6,312 bases of DNA from Candidatus Levyibacteriota bacterium (GCA_003173915.1 PPGL01000067.1:1-6312); one strand, 5' to 3'. Shown: positions 1 through 5,268, counted from the first letter of the stretch. A program made the numbers and translations. Notes: generated from the sequence alone by a model not told the origin.

Positions 1-168
1 AAAACAGGGGAGCTCAATACATTTTCCCATGACGGCGGAATTGTATTCACTGATGATGGAGATTACATTATTGTTGTGTTGTCAGAAAGCGATAATCCTC
101 CTGATGCTAATGAGAGAATTGCTCTTGTTTCAAAAAATGTATACGATTACTTTTCAGGGGGAAATTAA
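1..168 (+). CDS. C-terminal end of a class A beta-lactamase-like serine hydrolase (partial)
   Basis: The plus strand is open from base 1 to a TAA at 166-168, giving the last 55 residues of a protein that begins left of the window. The fragment starts exactly on KTG (residues 1-3), the third active-site motif of the serine beta-lactamase/penicillin-binding protein superfamily. HDGGIV (10-15), a hydrophobic strand DYIIVVLSES (21-30) and a final amphipathic helix ending VYDYF follow, the order seen in the beta-lactamase2-type fold. Family members acylate an active-site serine and cleave beta-lactams or peptidoglycan-like D-Ala peptides, usually outside the cytoplasmic membrane. The catalytic Ser-x-x-Lys and SDN motifs lie outside the window, so activity cannot be judged. 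The gene converges on the small membrane gene that ends at 177, with 8 bases between the stops. Confidence 0.75.
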   Translation, partial: KTGELNTFSHDGGIVFTDDGDYIIVVLSESDNPPDANERIALVSKNVYDYFSGGN

Positions 169-176
169 TACACGTA

Positions 177-347
177 TTATATTTTAAACAACGCAAGTGC
201 TTTATACACAAGGAGAGCTGGCCAAATAAACGCTTCGAAAATACCGACAATTCCCATCCAAAAAGAATGGGCATGTTGGATAAAATAAACAAGTGCACCA
301 ATAAAACCTAGTCCATATACAACGCTTGATGCTCCTGTATGTTTCAT
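177..347 (-). CDS. Small conserved-looking membrane protein, 56 aa, unknown function
   Basis: A 56-residue protein starts at the ATG at 345-347 (MKHTGASSVVYGLGFIG) and ends with a stop at 177-179. It has two hydrophobic stretches, about residues 9-25 (VVYGLGFIGALVYFIQH) and 30-52, separated by a His/aromatic turn (HAHSFWMG). This fits a two-helix hairpin in the membrane. A TTG at 360-362 would add five residues (LHRKY), but I prefer the ATG because MKHTGA gives a compact start. There is no Shine-Dalgarno sequence before either start. The composition (glycine-rich first helix, Trp/Phe/Pro in the second) looks like a real protein, and I recall similar short proteins in many bacteria, but I cannot name the family or a function. 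It lies 26 bases downstream of the broken gene at 374-569 and might once have been cotranscribed with it. Confidence 0.65.
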   Translation of the reverse strand: MKHTGASSVVYGLGFIGALVYFIQHAHSFWMGIVGIFEAFIWPALLVYKALALFKI

Positions 348-373
348 ATATTTTCTGTGCAAAAACTATTGAT

Positions 374-569
374 CTATATTTGTACCCTTGAAAAGGGGTA
401 TCCCCCAATAATAAGTAAAGAAAATGTTAATGTTCCAAGAACCGCAATATCTCTTGCCAAACCGATTTGAGAGAAAGCAGTAAGCGTTACACGCAGTCCT
501 AAATCCGTTAAATTTTTTTGTGAGGTTAATTACTTCGAGAATATTATAAGCTGCAGAATCACTTGCCAC
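374..569 (-). pseudogene. Small membrane-protein-like gene broken by a frameshift in an A7 run
   Basis: Reading from GTG at 567-569 gives VASDSAAYNILEVINLTKK. The frame then meets seven A residues (519-513 on the minus strand) and turns into a low-quality, Cys-rich stretch. If one A is removed, the reading continues as NLTDLGLRVTLTAFSQIG, then LARDIAVLGTLTFSLLIIGG, a convincing amphipathic plus transmembrane segment, ending at a stop at 374-376. The restored product would be about 64 residues with one membrane helix. A second uncertainty lies at the CCCC run at 395-398: one more C would switch the tail to YPLFKGTNIDQ and the stop at 366. I do not recognise the family. The break may be a true mutation, a consensus error in the homopolymer, or a site of transcriptional slippage. 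A good -10 box stands seven bases before the GTG. Confidence 0.5.
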
Positions 570-576
570 AATTTCT

Positions 577-582
577 ATTATA
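577..582 (-). promoter_or_regulatory. -10 box TATAAT, leaderless geometry, for the broken small gene
   Basis: A perfect TATAAT reads on the minus strand from 582 to 577. It is followed by seven bases (AGAAATT) and the GTG start at 569, so the predicted transcript would begin at or beside the start codon. TG directly precedes the box. No good -35 is visible at 16-18 bases: TTGCTA (608-603) is 20 bases away. No Shine-Dalgarno sequence is present. Confidence 0.5.
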
Positions 583-646
583 CACTTGTCCTATGAAAAT
601 GGTAGCAAAATATTCACTGAAAAAATTAAAAGCAGCATGAAGAAAC

Positions 647-681
647 GCAAGAAGAAAGAGCATCTGCTCTCTCTTCTTTGC
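647..681 (-). terminator. Long imperfect hairpin after the CMD-fold gene, possible terminator
   Basis: The arm GAAGAAAGAGC (651-661) pairs with GCTCTCTCTTC (666-676) with one A/C mismatch, around the four-base loop ATCT. GCAA (647-650) pairs with TTGC (678-681) across a one-base bulge. The hairpin starts 16 bases after the stop of the gene ending at 697. On the minus strand it is followed by a broken, moderately T-rich tract (GCGTTTCTTC), not a clean T-run, so termination efficiency is uncertain. It may also just mark the transcript end. Confidence 0.4.
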
Positions 682-696
682 TACATTAGCAATTAG

Positions 697-1038
697 TTAG
701 CTCATTTCATTAGGCTGCTCTGCCATATCAAGTGCTTTTACAATGCTTCCTGCAGCAGATACTGTTCGTGCAGTACCCACGACTGGAGCAATCGCAATAA
801 GTGTTCCAATAGCGCTATCTGGTGAAATTCCTAACTCTTTGCCAATTTTTAAATTAACAAGCCACGAAGCAGGAGGAGCATCCATTGCCGTAAGTGCCGC
901 AATTCGGACAAGCATAAAGGTTTCTGCATCAAGACCGGATTTTTCATAGGAATCCTCCAAACTATGTTTTAACTCGTCCATCCCTTCTAGATCTCCCTCT
1001 GAGAGTGCTTGCAAACTGGAGTGCATACTATGTGCCAT
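697..1038 (-). CDS. Carboxymuconolactone decarboxylase (CMD)-fold family protein, 113 aa
   Basis: This is a soluble, all-helical protein. Residues 1-35 form a charged helical lead-in (GDLEGMDELKHSLEDSYEK). Residues 36-105 match the CMD/AhpD-like pattern: LVRIAALTAMDAPPASWLVN (43-62), KIGKELGISPDSAIGTLIAI (64-83), APVVGTARTVSAAGSIVKAL (84-103). The family includes 4-carboxymuconolactone decarboxylase and the peroxidase AhpD, and its members are usually oligomeric. The AhpD Cys-x-x-Cys pair is absent: its place is occupied by APPAS, and the protein has no cysteine at all, so peroxidase or disulfide chemistry is unlikely. The DAPPAS subtype is one I know mainly from Actinobacteria, where its function is unknown. 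The ATG at 1036-1038 is chosen because GAGGTGA lies five bases upstream; a GTG at 1045-1047 is inside that Shine-Dalgarno sequence. Confidence 0.75.
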   Translation of the reverse strand: MAHSMHSSLQALSEGDLEGMDELKHSLEDSYEKSGLDAETFMLVRIAALTAMDAPPASWLVNLKIGKELGISPDSAIGTLIAIAPVVGTARTVSAAGSIVKALDMAEQPNEMS

Positions 1039-1043
1039 AATTT

Positions 1044-1050
1044 TCACCTC
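1044..1050 (-). promoter_or_regulatory. Shine-Dalgarno sequence of the CMD-fold gene
   Basis: GAGGTGA reads on the minus strand from 1050 to 1044, five bases (AAATT) before the ATG at 1038. It matches seven consecutive positions of the anti-Shine-Dalgarno complement and fixes the start codon. Most other starts in the window have no such site. Confidence 0.8.
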
Positions 1051-1072
1051 TTTTCTTTGTGGAATACATAAC

Positions 1073-1085
1073 TAGTATCACTATA
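1073..1085 (-). promoter_or_regulatory. Candidate -10 box with a small inverted repeat, CMD-fold gene
   Basis: TATAGT (1085-1080, minus strand) matches the -10 consensus at five of six positions and would give a 5' leader of about 35 bases containing the Shine-Dalgarno site. It overlaps the inverted repeat TAGT-GAT-ACTA (1083-1073), which lies where a repressor or the initiating polymerase would sit. No convincing -35 is seen. The rest of the 161-base gap (1039-1199) shows nothing else I can support. Confidence 0.3.
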
Positions 1086-1199
1086 CGTAGTAAATAACGA
1101 ATAAAGACGCTGTAATGGTTGGGAAATAAACAAAACGGATTTTGGAACAGACTCTCGACACAATTTATCTGAGAAATAAAATGTATATTTGGCCTGTTT

Positions 1200-2435
1200 C
1201 TACACTCTCTCAAGTTGCAGTCTATGACGACGAAGATCTGCATTAAAAATTGCCATAGAGCCAACAACAATTAATGCGCCAATTCCTCCAACAACAGTTG
1301 CTGCCGGTGCACCAATAAGTTGAGCAACAAATCCTCCTTCGATATCACCAAGTTTGTCTCCTGTAATCCAAAAAAAGCTATAAAAAGAATAAAGTCTTCC
1401 CATCATTGTATCGGGAGTAAATGTTTGCCTAATAACAGAGCGAATGGTAACACTTACTAAATTTGCCCCACCAACAACAATAAGCGCACAAACAGAAAGG
1501 AAAAATGATGTTGATATACCAAAAACAATTGTTGCAAAAGCATAAATACCAACAGCAGAAAGTAATACTTTGCCTTGACTATATATTTGTCTCCCACGAG
1601 AAAGGAAAAATCCTACAATGACTGCACCAATTGCAGGAGAAGCGTACAAAATTCCAAGTCCTTTTGCACCAACATGTAACACATCGTTTGCAAAAATTGG
1701 CATTAGCACAATCGCCGAAGCAAACAAGACACTAAGGGCATCAAGCATCATCGATGACCACATAACTTTTTGGGAAATAAGAAATACATATCCCTCCTTT
1801 ACGCCGGCAAAAGAAACAGCTGTTTTTTCTCCTACAATTTTTCCTGAATATGCCATGCAAGCGAGTGTAACAAGAGAAACAACTGTCGAAAACGCATCAA
1901 GAAAATATATGTTTCCAACACCAATTGATGCAATAAGAAATCCAGCAATTGCCGGCCCAATCATTTCCGATAAATCTTCTTGCAAGCCAAACGTGCTTGC
2001 TGCGACAGTTAAATCTTGCTTATCAACAAGTGCAGGCAAAACCGATCCATACGCTGGATAATTAAATGAATTAATTATAGCAACAGTAGCAATAATACTA
2101 TAAATGATTGTTGGCGAAATAGTATGTGTCACTGTAGTAATGCCAAGAAGAAAAGATGTACCAACAAGGAGTAGTCCTGTGATATACAAAATTTTTTTTC
2201 GATTGTAGGCATCTGCAACAGCTCCACCAAAAAAGTTAAAGATGAGAAGAGGAATCGCTTGAAATACACCAATTAGTCCAAGTGCAAAAGGGGAGTGGGT
2301 CAATAAATACAACTGCCAACTGATTGTTACAGTAAGTAGTTGGGTTCCAATCCGTGCGATAAAATCCGAAAGCCAGAAAAGGCGAAAATCTCTGTAGCTA
2401 AAGGCTGGAAAATGTTTCAAAATGTTTCGTCCCAT
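1200..2435 (-). CDS. MFS transporter, MFS_3 (EntS/MefA-like) type exporter, 411 aa
   Basis: This 411-residue polytopic membrane protein has the length and helix density of a 12-helix major facilitator. The N-terminus FPAFSYRDFRLFWLSDFIAR (9-28) is the typical MFS_3 opening. The motif A loop between helices 2 and 3 is intact: GGAVADAYNRKK (70-81), with the conserved Asp75 and the Arg79/Lys80 pair. SFNYPAYGSVLPALV (123-137), GPAIAGFLIASIG (160-172) and GRLYSFYSFFWITGDKLGDI (346-365) match conserved MFS_3 blocks. Members are proton-driven exporters of drugs, macrolides or siderophores; the substrate here cannot be told. I take the ATG at 2433-2435, which gives MGRNILKHFPAFS; an ATG at 2493-2495 would add 20 residues overlapping the divergent rhtA-like gene. 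There is no Shine-Dalgarno sequence; TAAATT (2448-2443) seven bases before the ATG could drive a leaderless transcript. Confidence 0.85.
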   Translation of the reverse strand: MGRNILKHFPAFSYRDFRLFWLSDFIARIGTQLLTVTISWQLYLLTHSPFALGLIGVFQAIPLLIFNFFGGAVADAYNRKKILYITGLLLVGTSFLLGITTVTHTISPTIIYSIIATVAIINSFNYPAYGSVLPALVDKQDLTVAASTFGLQEDLSEMIGPAIAGFLIASIGVGNIYFLDAFSTVVSLVTLACMAYSGKIVGEKTAVSFAGVKEGYVFLISQKVMWSSMMLDALSVLFASAIVLMPIFANDVLHVGAKGLGILYASPAIGAVIVGFFLSRGRQIYSQGKVLLSAVGIYAFATIVFGISTSFFLSVCALIVVGGANLVSVTIRSVIRQTFTPDTMMGRLYSFYSFFWITGDKLGDIEGGFVAQLIGAPAATVVGGIGALIVVGSMAIFNADLRRHRLQLERV

Positions 2436-2468
2436 TACAGCAAATTTATTTCTTGCTATAATTATCTC
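2434..2468 (+). promoter_or_regulatory. Extended -10 promoter of the rhtA-like gene in a 33-base divergent spacer
   Basis: TGC-TATAAT (2454-2462) is a perfect extended -10 box. Six bases (TATCTC) separate it from the ATG at 2469, so the transcript should start at or next to the A of the start codon (leaderless). ATTACA (2434-2439), 17 bases upstream of the -10, matches four of six -35 positions and overlaps the start codon of the divergent MFS gene. On the opposite strand GATAAT (2466-2461) overlaps the same -10, so divergent initiation from a shared, near-symmetric site is possible. Confidence 0.7.
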
Positions 2469-3374
2469 ATGAAAACAACAAAAAATGCCAACCAAAGCTT
2501 TTTTGTACTGACAAAAACTCCTCCTTCAATTCTCGTTATCTTAGCAATCATTTGTTATCAACTCGGCGCTGCAATTGCAACGCAGCTTTTTGGACTCATT
2601 GGACCAGGCGGAACAGTACTGTTTCGTGTAGGATTTTCTGCGTTATTTCTAGTAATAGCTCAAAAAGGACTTCCAAAAGGAGTAAAATCAAAAACACTTC
2701 TGTGGACAATTGCATATGGTTTGTCTCTTGCTGGAATGAATTACACGTTTTATTCTTCATTTGCTCGTATTCCACTTGGTATTGCATCAACAATTGAATT
2801 TGCTGGACCACTTGCAATTGCTGTTATTGGATCAAGACGTACTATTGACTTTATCTGGGTTACTATGGCAACTATTGGTATTATTTTATTTGCCCCATGG
2901 ACAGGAGCAACGATAGACTCACTTGGAGTTTTACTCGCTCTTATAGCAGCTTTCTGTTGGGCTTTGTATATACTACTTGCTGCTAAAGTAGGCAAACTCC
3001 TTCCTGGAAGAGATGGACTCACACTTGCAATGATTTTTGGAGGAGTGGCAATGATACCAATTGGGGTAACAAGTGCTGGAAGCGCACTTCTTAATCCATT
3101 CGCGATTGCAGCTGGACTTATTGTTGCGTTTCTTTCTTCAACGCTTCCATACTCATTTGAAATTGAAGCACTCAGAAGAATGCCAACGCAAGTATTTGGA
3201 ATTCTTGTAAGCCTTGAACCAGCTATTGCAACGTGTGCCGGGGTACTATTACTTCATCAAGCACTTTCACTTCGAAGTATTTGTGCACTTATATTGGTAA
3301 CTGCTGCATCACTTGGAGCAACAATTGAGAAAAATAAAAATAAAAAAACCGTTAAGGTTGCAGTTGTAGAATAA
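2469..3374 (+). CDS. rhtA: EamA-family exporter resembling the threonine/homoserine exporter RhtA, 301 aa
   Basis: This 301-residue protein of about ten transmembrane helices has two EamA halves (about 20-145 and 150-287). From memory it tracks E. coli RhtA block by block: GGTVLFRVGFSALFLVIA (47-64), GLSLAGMNYTFYSSFARIPL (84-103), IEFAGPLAIAV (109-119), the second-half FCWALYILLAAKVG (162-175), SSTLPYSFEIEALRRMPTQ (223-241) and FGILVSLEPAIA (243-254). RhtA exports threonine and homoserine across the inner membrane; related EamA proteins export other amino acids or metabolites, so the substrate is inferred. Length is normal (RhtA is about 295). The start at 2469 is supported by the extended -10 box six bases upstream. 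Starting at the in-frame ATG at 2340 would add 43 residues antisense to the MFS gene and is unlikely. The gene ends 14 bases from the convergent peptidase gene, with no clear terminator. Confidence 0.85.
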   Translation: MKTTKNANQSFFVLTKTPPSILVILAIICYQLGAAIATQLFGLIGPGGTVLFRVGFSALFLVIAQKGLPKGVKSKTLLWTIAYGLSLAGMNYTFYSSFARIPLGIASTIEFAGPLAIAVIGSRRTIDFIWVTMATIGIILFAPWTGATIDSLGVLLALIAAFCWALYILLAAKVGKLLPGRDGLTLAMIFGGVAMIPIGVTSAGSALLNPFAIAAGLIVAFLSSTLPYSFEIEALRRMPTQVFGILVSLEPAIATCAGVLLLHQALSLRSICALILVTAASLGATIEKNKNKKTVKVAVVE

Positions 3375-3388
3375 GTTAATTAATACGA

Positions 3389-4267
3389 TCAGTAATGTCT
3401 ATGTCTTTGAATTATCAGAAATGGATTTCCATTGCCTCCACCATCTGGACCTCTTTGATAAACAACACCTGGCGATGATTGTTGTGAATTTTCAATTTCT
3501 TGGGAATTAGCATTTGTCCGTGCAACTGCAAAACTTTGACCATCGCTATTGAGTATTGACGCTTGTGCTAATAAATTAGCTCCTCCTGTTGCACTCATCG
3601 CAATAGGTTGTGCTCCTGCCTGTGCAGCAGTTATTGACTCCCCATTATTTATAGCCTTTGCATTAGAAAGATAGACAGTACCAAAATCATCAAGTGGCAT
3701 TACTTGCTGAACTCCACTTGGCGCTTCTTCAATCCAATCTGCAGAAGAAAGAGAAGAATCATAGTGCACTTTTGTTATTGCACTTTGGTGACGCGTATTA
3801 TTGGTAACGGTAATTTTCCACGCGTTTTGTCCATCTTTTGCAAGAGAAACACTTACTGAATCTCCTTGACTCATTGGGATATTAAACGGTTGAGACATAT
3901 CAGGCAATGTTTCGTAGAATGCAGTGTAGGTTGTTTGTCCAAAATTATTTACTGTAGCTTGTGTCCCAGCTTGAATTAAATCGTCACTATTGACACCACC
4001 AACACCAACCCAGGTTGCATCTGCGCCGGGTGATGTTCCTTGTACTTGTGGAACTATCCACGTAGCGCTTACTCCCGTGTATGTTCCTCCTGTTGCTGAA
4101 TATCCAGCCCAATTTCTGGAAATACTCGCATTTGGCGCAAATGTCAAAGATTGCGGCGATTGATTGTTTGACGAATTATTTCGAGGAGTAATTGCCGGTG
4201 CAATCGTGCTAACAACAAGTAACACAATACCAACAATTGCCGATGATACCTGATTTATAATTGACAT
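3389..4267 (-). CDS. Secreted G1-family (eqolisin) glutamic peptidase, 292 aa
   Basis: The protein opens with a hydrophobic signal peptide or anchor (about 1-27, VGIVLLVVSTIAPA) and a short Asn/Ser-rich linker. The domain from about residue 50 to 250 carries the landmarks of peptidase family G1 (Pfam Peptidase_A4): RNWAGYSA (51-58), ATWIVPQVQG (68-77), WVGVGG (86-91), LIQAGT (97-102), FYETLP (117-122), GDSVSV (135-140), ADWIEEAP (176-183). In scytalidoglutamic peptidase the catalytic pair is a Gln in the LxQ segment and a Glu in WIVE; the equivalents here are Gln99 and most likely Glu181, both present. These enzymes cleave proteins at acidic pH outside the cell. Unlike fungal members there is no room for a long propeptide, and the protein contains no cysteine, so no disulfides. 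The last 40 residues are a low-complexity Gly/Asn/Gln tail. Confidence 0.8.
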   Translation of the reverse strand: MSIINQVSSAIVGIVLLVVSTIAPAITPRNNSSNNQSPQSLTFAPNASISRNWAGYSATGGTYTGVSATWIVPQVQGTSPGADATWVGVGGVNSDDLIQAGTQATVNNFGQTTYTAFYETLPDMSQPFNIPMSQGDSVSVSLAKDGQNAWKITVTNNTRHQSAITKVHYDSSLSSADWIEEAPSGVQQVMPLDDFGTVYLSNAKAINNGESITAAQAGAQPIAMSATGGANLLAQASILNSDGQSFAVARTNANSQEIENSQQSSPGVVYQRGPDGGGNGNPFLIIQRHRHY

Positions 4268-4273
4268 GGGTTT

Positions 4274-4316
4274 ACCATAAGAAAAAAATCTTAAAGTACC
4301 ATGAAAATTAAGGCAA
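4274..4316 (-). promoter_or_regulatory. Candidate promoters of the glutamic peptidase gene
   Basis: Two readings are possible. TTGCCT (4316-4311) and TAAGAT (4293-4288), 17 bases apart, each match four of six consensus positions and would start a transcript near 4281 with a leader of about 14 bases. Alternatively TATGGT (4279-4274) stands six bases (AAACCC) before the ATG at 4267, the same geometry as the leaderless promoters elsewhere in the window, but the box is weaker. No Shine-Dalgarno sequence is present. The rest of the 101-base gap is A/T-rich without a hairpin. Confidence 0.4.
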
Positions 4317-4368
4317 ATTGGGAAAGAGTTACGTAAAAAAATAATAAAAATGAGGTAGGATAATTGTT

Positions 4369-5136
4369 TTAGATTTTAGTACGTTTAATATCTTTTCGAG
4401 TAATCGTTAGAAAACTTACAAAAATAACAATTAACACTCCCAAACCCAAACTTGTTTTCCCTGTACCAAATCCTATGCCGCCAGCGTCAGAAGTTCTCCC
4501 AAACCAATCTGCAAAGGAAGCACCAAATGGTCTTGTCATAATATATGCAAACCAAAATGTGAAGACTTCATTTACTCTAAAAAATTTGTATAAAACAAGC
4601 GGAAGAATAAAAAGTATGCCAAATAAAATTCCTGAGGTAACATACCCCAGCTGAAATGTCACTGCTGTCATATCCCCCGCAGCAGTACCAAGCGCAAACG
4701 TGGTAATAACAGTTGCCCAGTAAAAAATTTCCCGACGAGGAGTATAAATACTGTGAATTGAAAGTGTTTTTTCAACGTTATGCCAAATGAAAAAAATAAG
4801 TAAAAGAACTACAGCAAAAAAAATTGTTGAAATGTAGTAGGGAATACCAAACCCAATATGAAGCACATCTGCAGCCATTGTTCCAAAAATTGCAACCATA
4901 GTAACAGCAAGCCAATATATCCAGGCAATATATCTACGAACCCACAACTGCAGTACAATTGCAACAGAAAATCCTACTGCTCCAAGCATAACTGCAAAAA
5001 AAGGATTAAAAGTGTGTACCAGAAAATCCGATGTTGATTCTCCCATTGCTGTTGTAAGAAGTTTGATAATCCAAAAATAAATAATTACTTCAGGAACTTT
5101 TCTTTCTATTTTTCGAGCAAGGTAGCGACAAATCAC
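4369..5136 (-). CDS. COG4705-type integral membrane protein with four internal repeats, 255 aa
   Basis: This 255-residue protein has about eight hydrophobic helices and a short basic N-terminus (ARKIERKVPEV). I recognise it as the uncharacterised COG4705 family; no reaction or substrate is established. The sequence shows four repeats of about 53-65 residues, each with W-x9-G-x4-D: W22/G32/D37 (GESTSD), W75/G85/D90 (GTMAAD), W140/G150/D155 (GTAAGD) and W195/G205/D210 (GASFAD). Each repeat fits two helices with the Asp near a helix end, suggesting a fourfold pseudo-symmetric channel or carrier. That role is inference. The segment after the fourth repeat (213-228) is glycine-rich and probably a loop before the last helix. 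The start is GTG at 5134-5136, chosen because an extended -10 box stands six bases upstream and RKVPEV is the usual family opening. There is no Shine-Dalgarno sequence. Confidence 0.75.
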   Translation of the reverse strand: MICRYLARKIERKVPEVIIYFWIIKLLTTAMGESTSDFLVHTFNPFFAVMLGAVGFSVAIVLQLWVRRYIAWIYWLAVTMVAIFGTMAADVLHIGFGIPYYISTIFFAVVLLLIFFIWHNVEKTLSIHSIYTPRREIFYWATVITTFALGTAAGDMTAVTFQLGYVTSGILFGILFILPLVLYKFFRVNEVFTFWFAYIMTRPFGASFADWFGRTSDAGGIGFGTGKTSLGLGVLIVIFVSFLTITRKDIKRTKI

Positions 5137-5142
5137 TTTTTT

Positions 5143-5151
5143 AGTATAGCA
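5143..5151 (-). promoter_or_regulatory. Extended -10 box, leaderless geometry, COG4705 gene
   Basis: TGC-TATACT reads on the minus strand from 5151 to 5143. It is an extended -10 with one change from consensus, followed by six A residues and the GTG start at 5136. The same TGC extension and six-base spacing occur before the rhtA-like gene. The region 17 bases upstream is AT-only and holds no -35 match, consistent with an extended -10 promoter. Confidence 0.65.
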
Positions 5152-5204
5152 ATTGGAGTCAAAAAATTATAGAAGATGGTTGATAAAACATGAACACAGA
5201 ATAA

Positions 5205-5268
5205 TTCTCTCACACGTTGCGTGGAGAAATGCTGAATAGACAGCTATGGTTCAAACCATATATTTTTT
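5205..5268 (+). ncRNA. Three consecutive hairpins ending in a T-run: candidate small RNA or terminator
   Basis: Three hairpins follow each other on the plus strand. In the first, TTCTC (5205-5209) pairs with GAGAA (5224-5228), with CACG/CGTG inside (5213-5216, 5220-5223), a TTG loop and a TCA bulge. The second is GCTG/CAGC (5231-5234, 5241-5244) with loop AATAGA. The third is TATGGT/ACCATA (5245-5250, 5255-5260) with loop TCAA, followed at once by TATTTTTTA, the layout of an intrinsic terminator on the plus strand. No plus-strand protein gene lies upstream within the window's right half. An A-rich stretch at 5161-5171 could pair with the T-run to close a multibranch structure. No convincing plus-strand promoter is seen, so this may instead be structure in the minus-strand 3' region of the DUF7144 gene. 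Confidence 0.3.

Noticed and set aside
382..406. Mutually exclusive small hairpins GGGG-GATA-CCCC and CCCTT-TTC-AAGGG on the minus strand
   Set aside because: They are short and lie in the 3' coding end of the broken gene; the tract after the first is only four T residues and no regulated gene motif accompanies them, so chance is a sufficient explanation.
1618..2061. Plus-strand open frame of 147 codons
   Set aside because: It lies wholly antisense within the MFS exporter gene, has no recognisable motif, and no promoter or Shine-Dalgarno site; the minus strand carries a clear family protein.
2340..2468. Upstream in-frame extension of the rhtA-like gene from the ATG at 2340
   Set aside because: The extra 43 residues are not transporter-like, are antisense to the MFS start region, and lie upstream of the strong extended -10 box that sits six bases before 2469.
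3375..3388. Terminator between the convergent rhtA-like and peptidase genes
   Set aside because: The 14-base gap contains only the AT palindrome TTAATTAA and no GC stem or T-run.
5245..5260. tRNA T-arm-like sequence GGTTCAAACC
   Set aside because: The loop is six bases rather than seven at the matching stem, no anticodon arm or acceptor stem of the right length surrounds it, and it is followed by a T-run; it reads better as a terminator-type hairpin.
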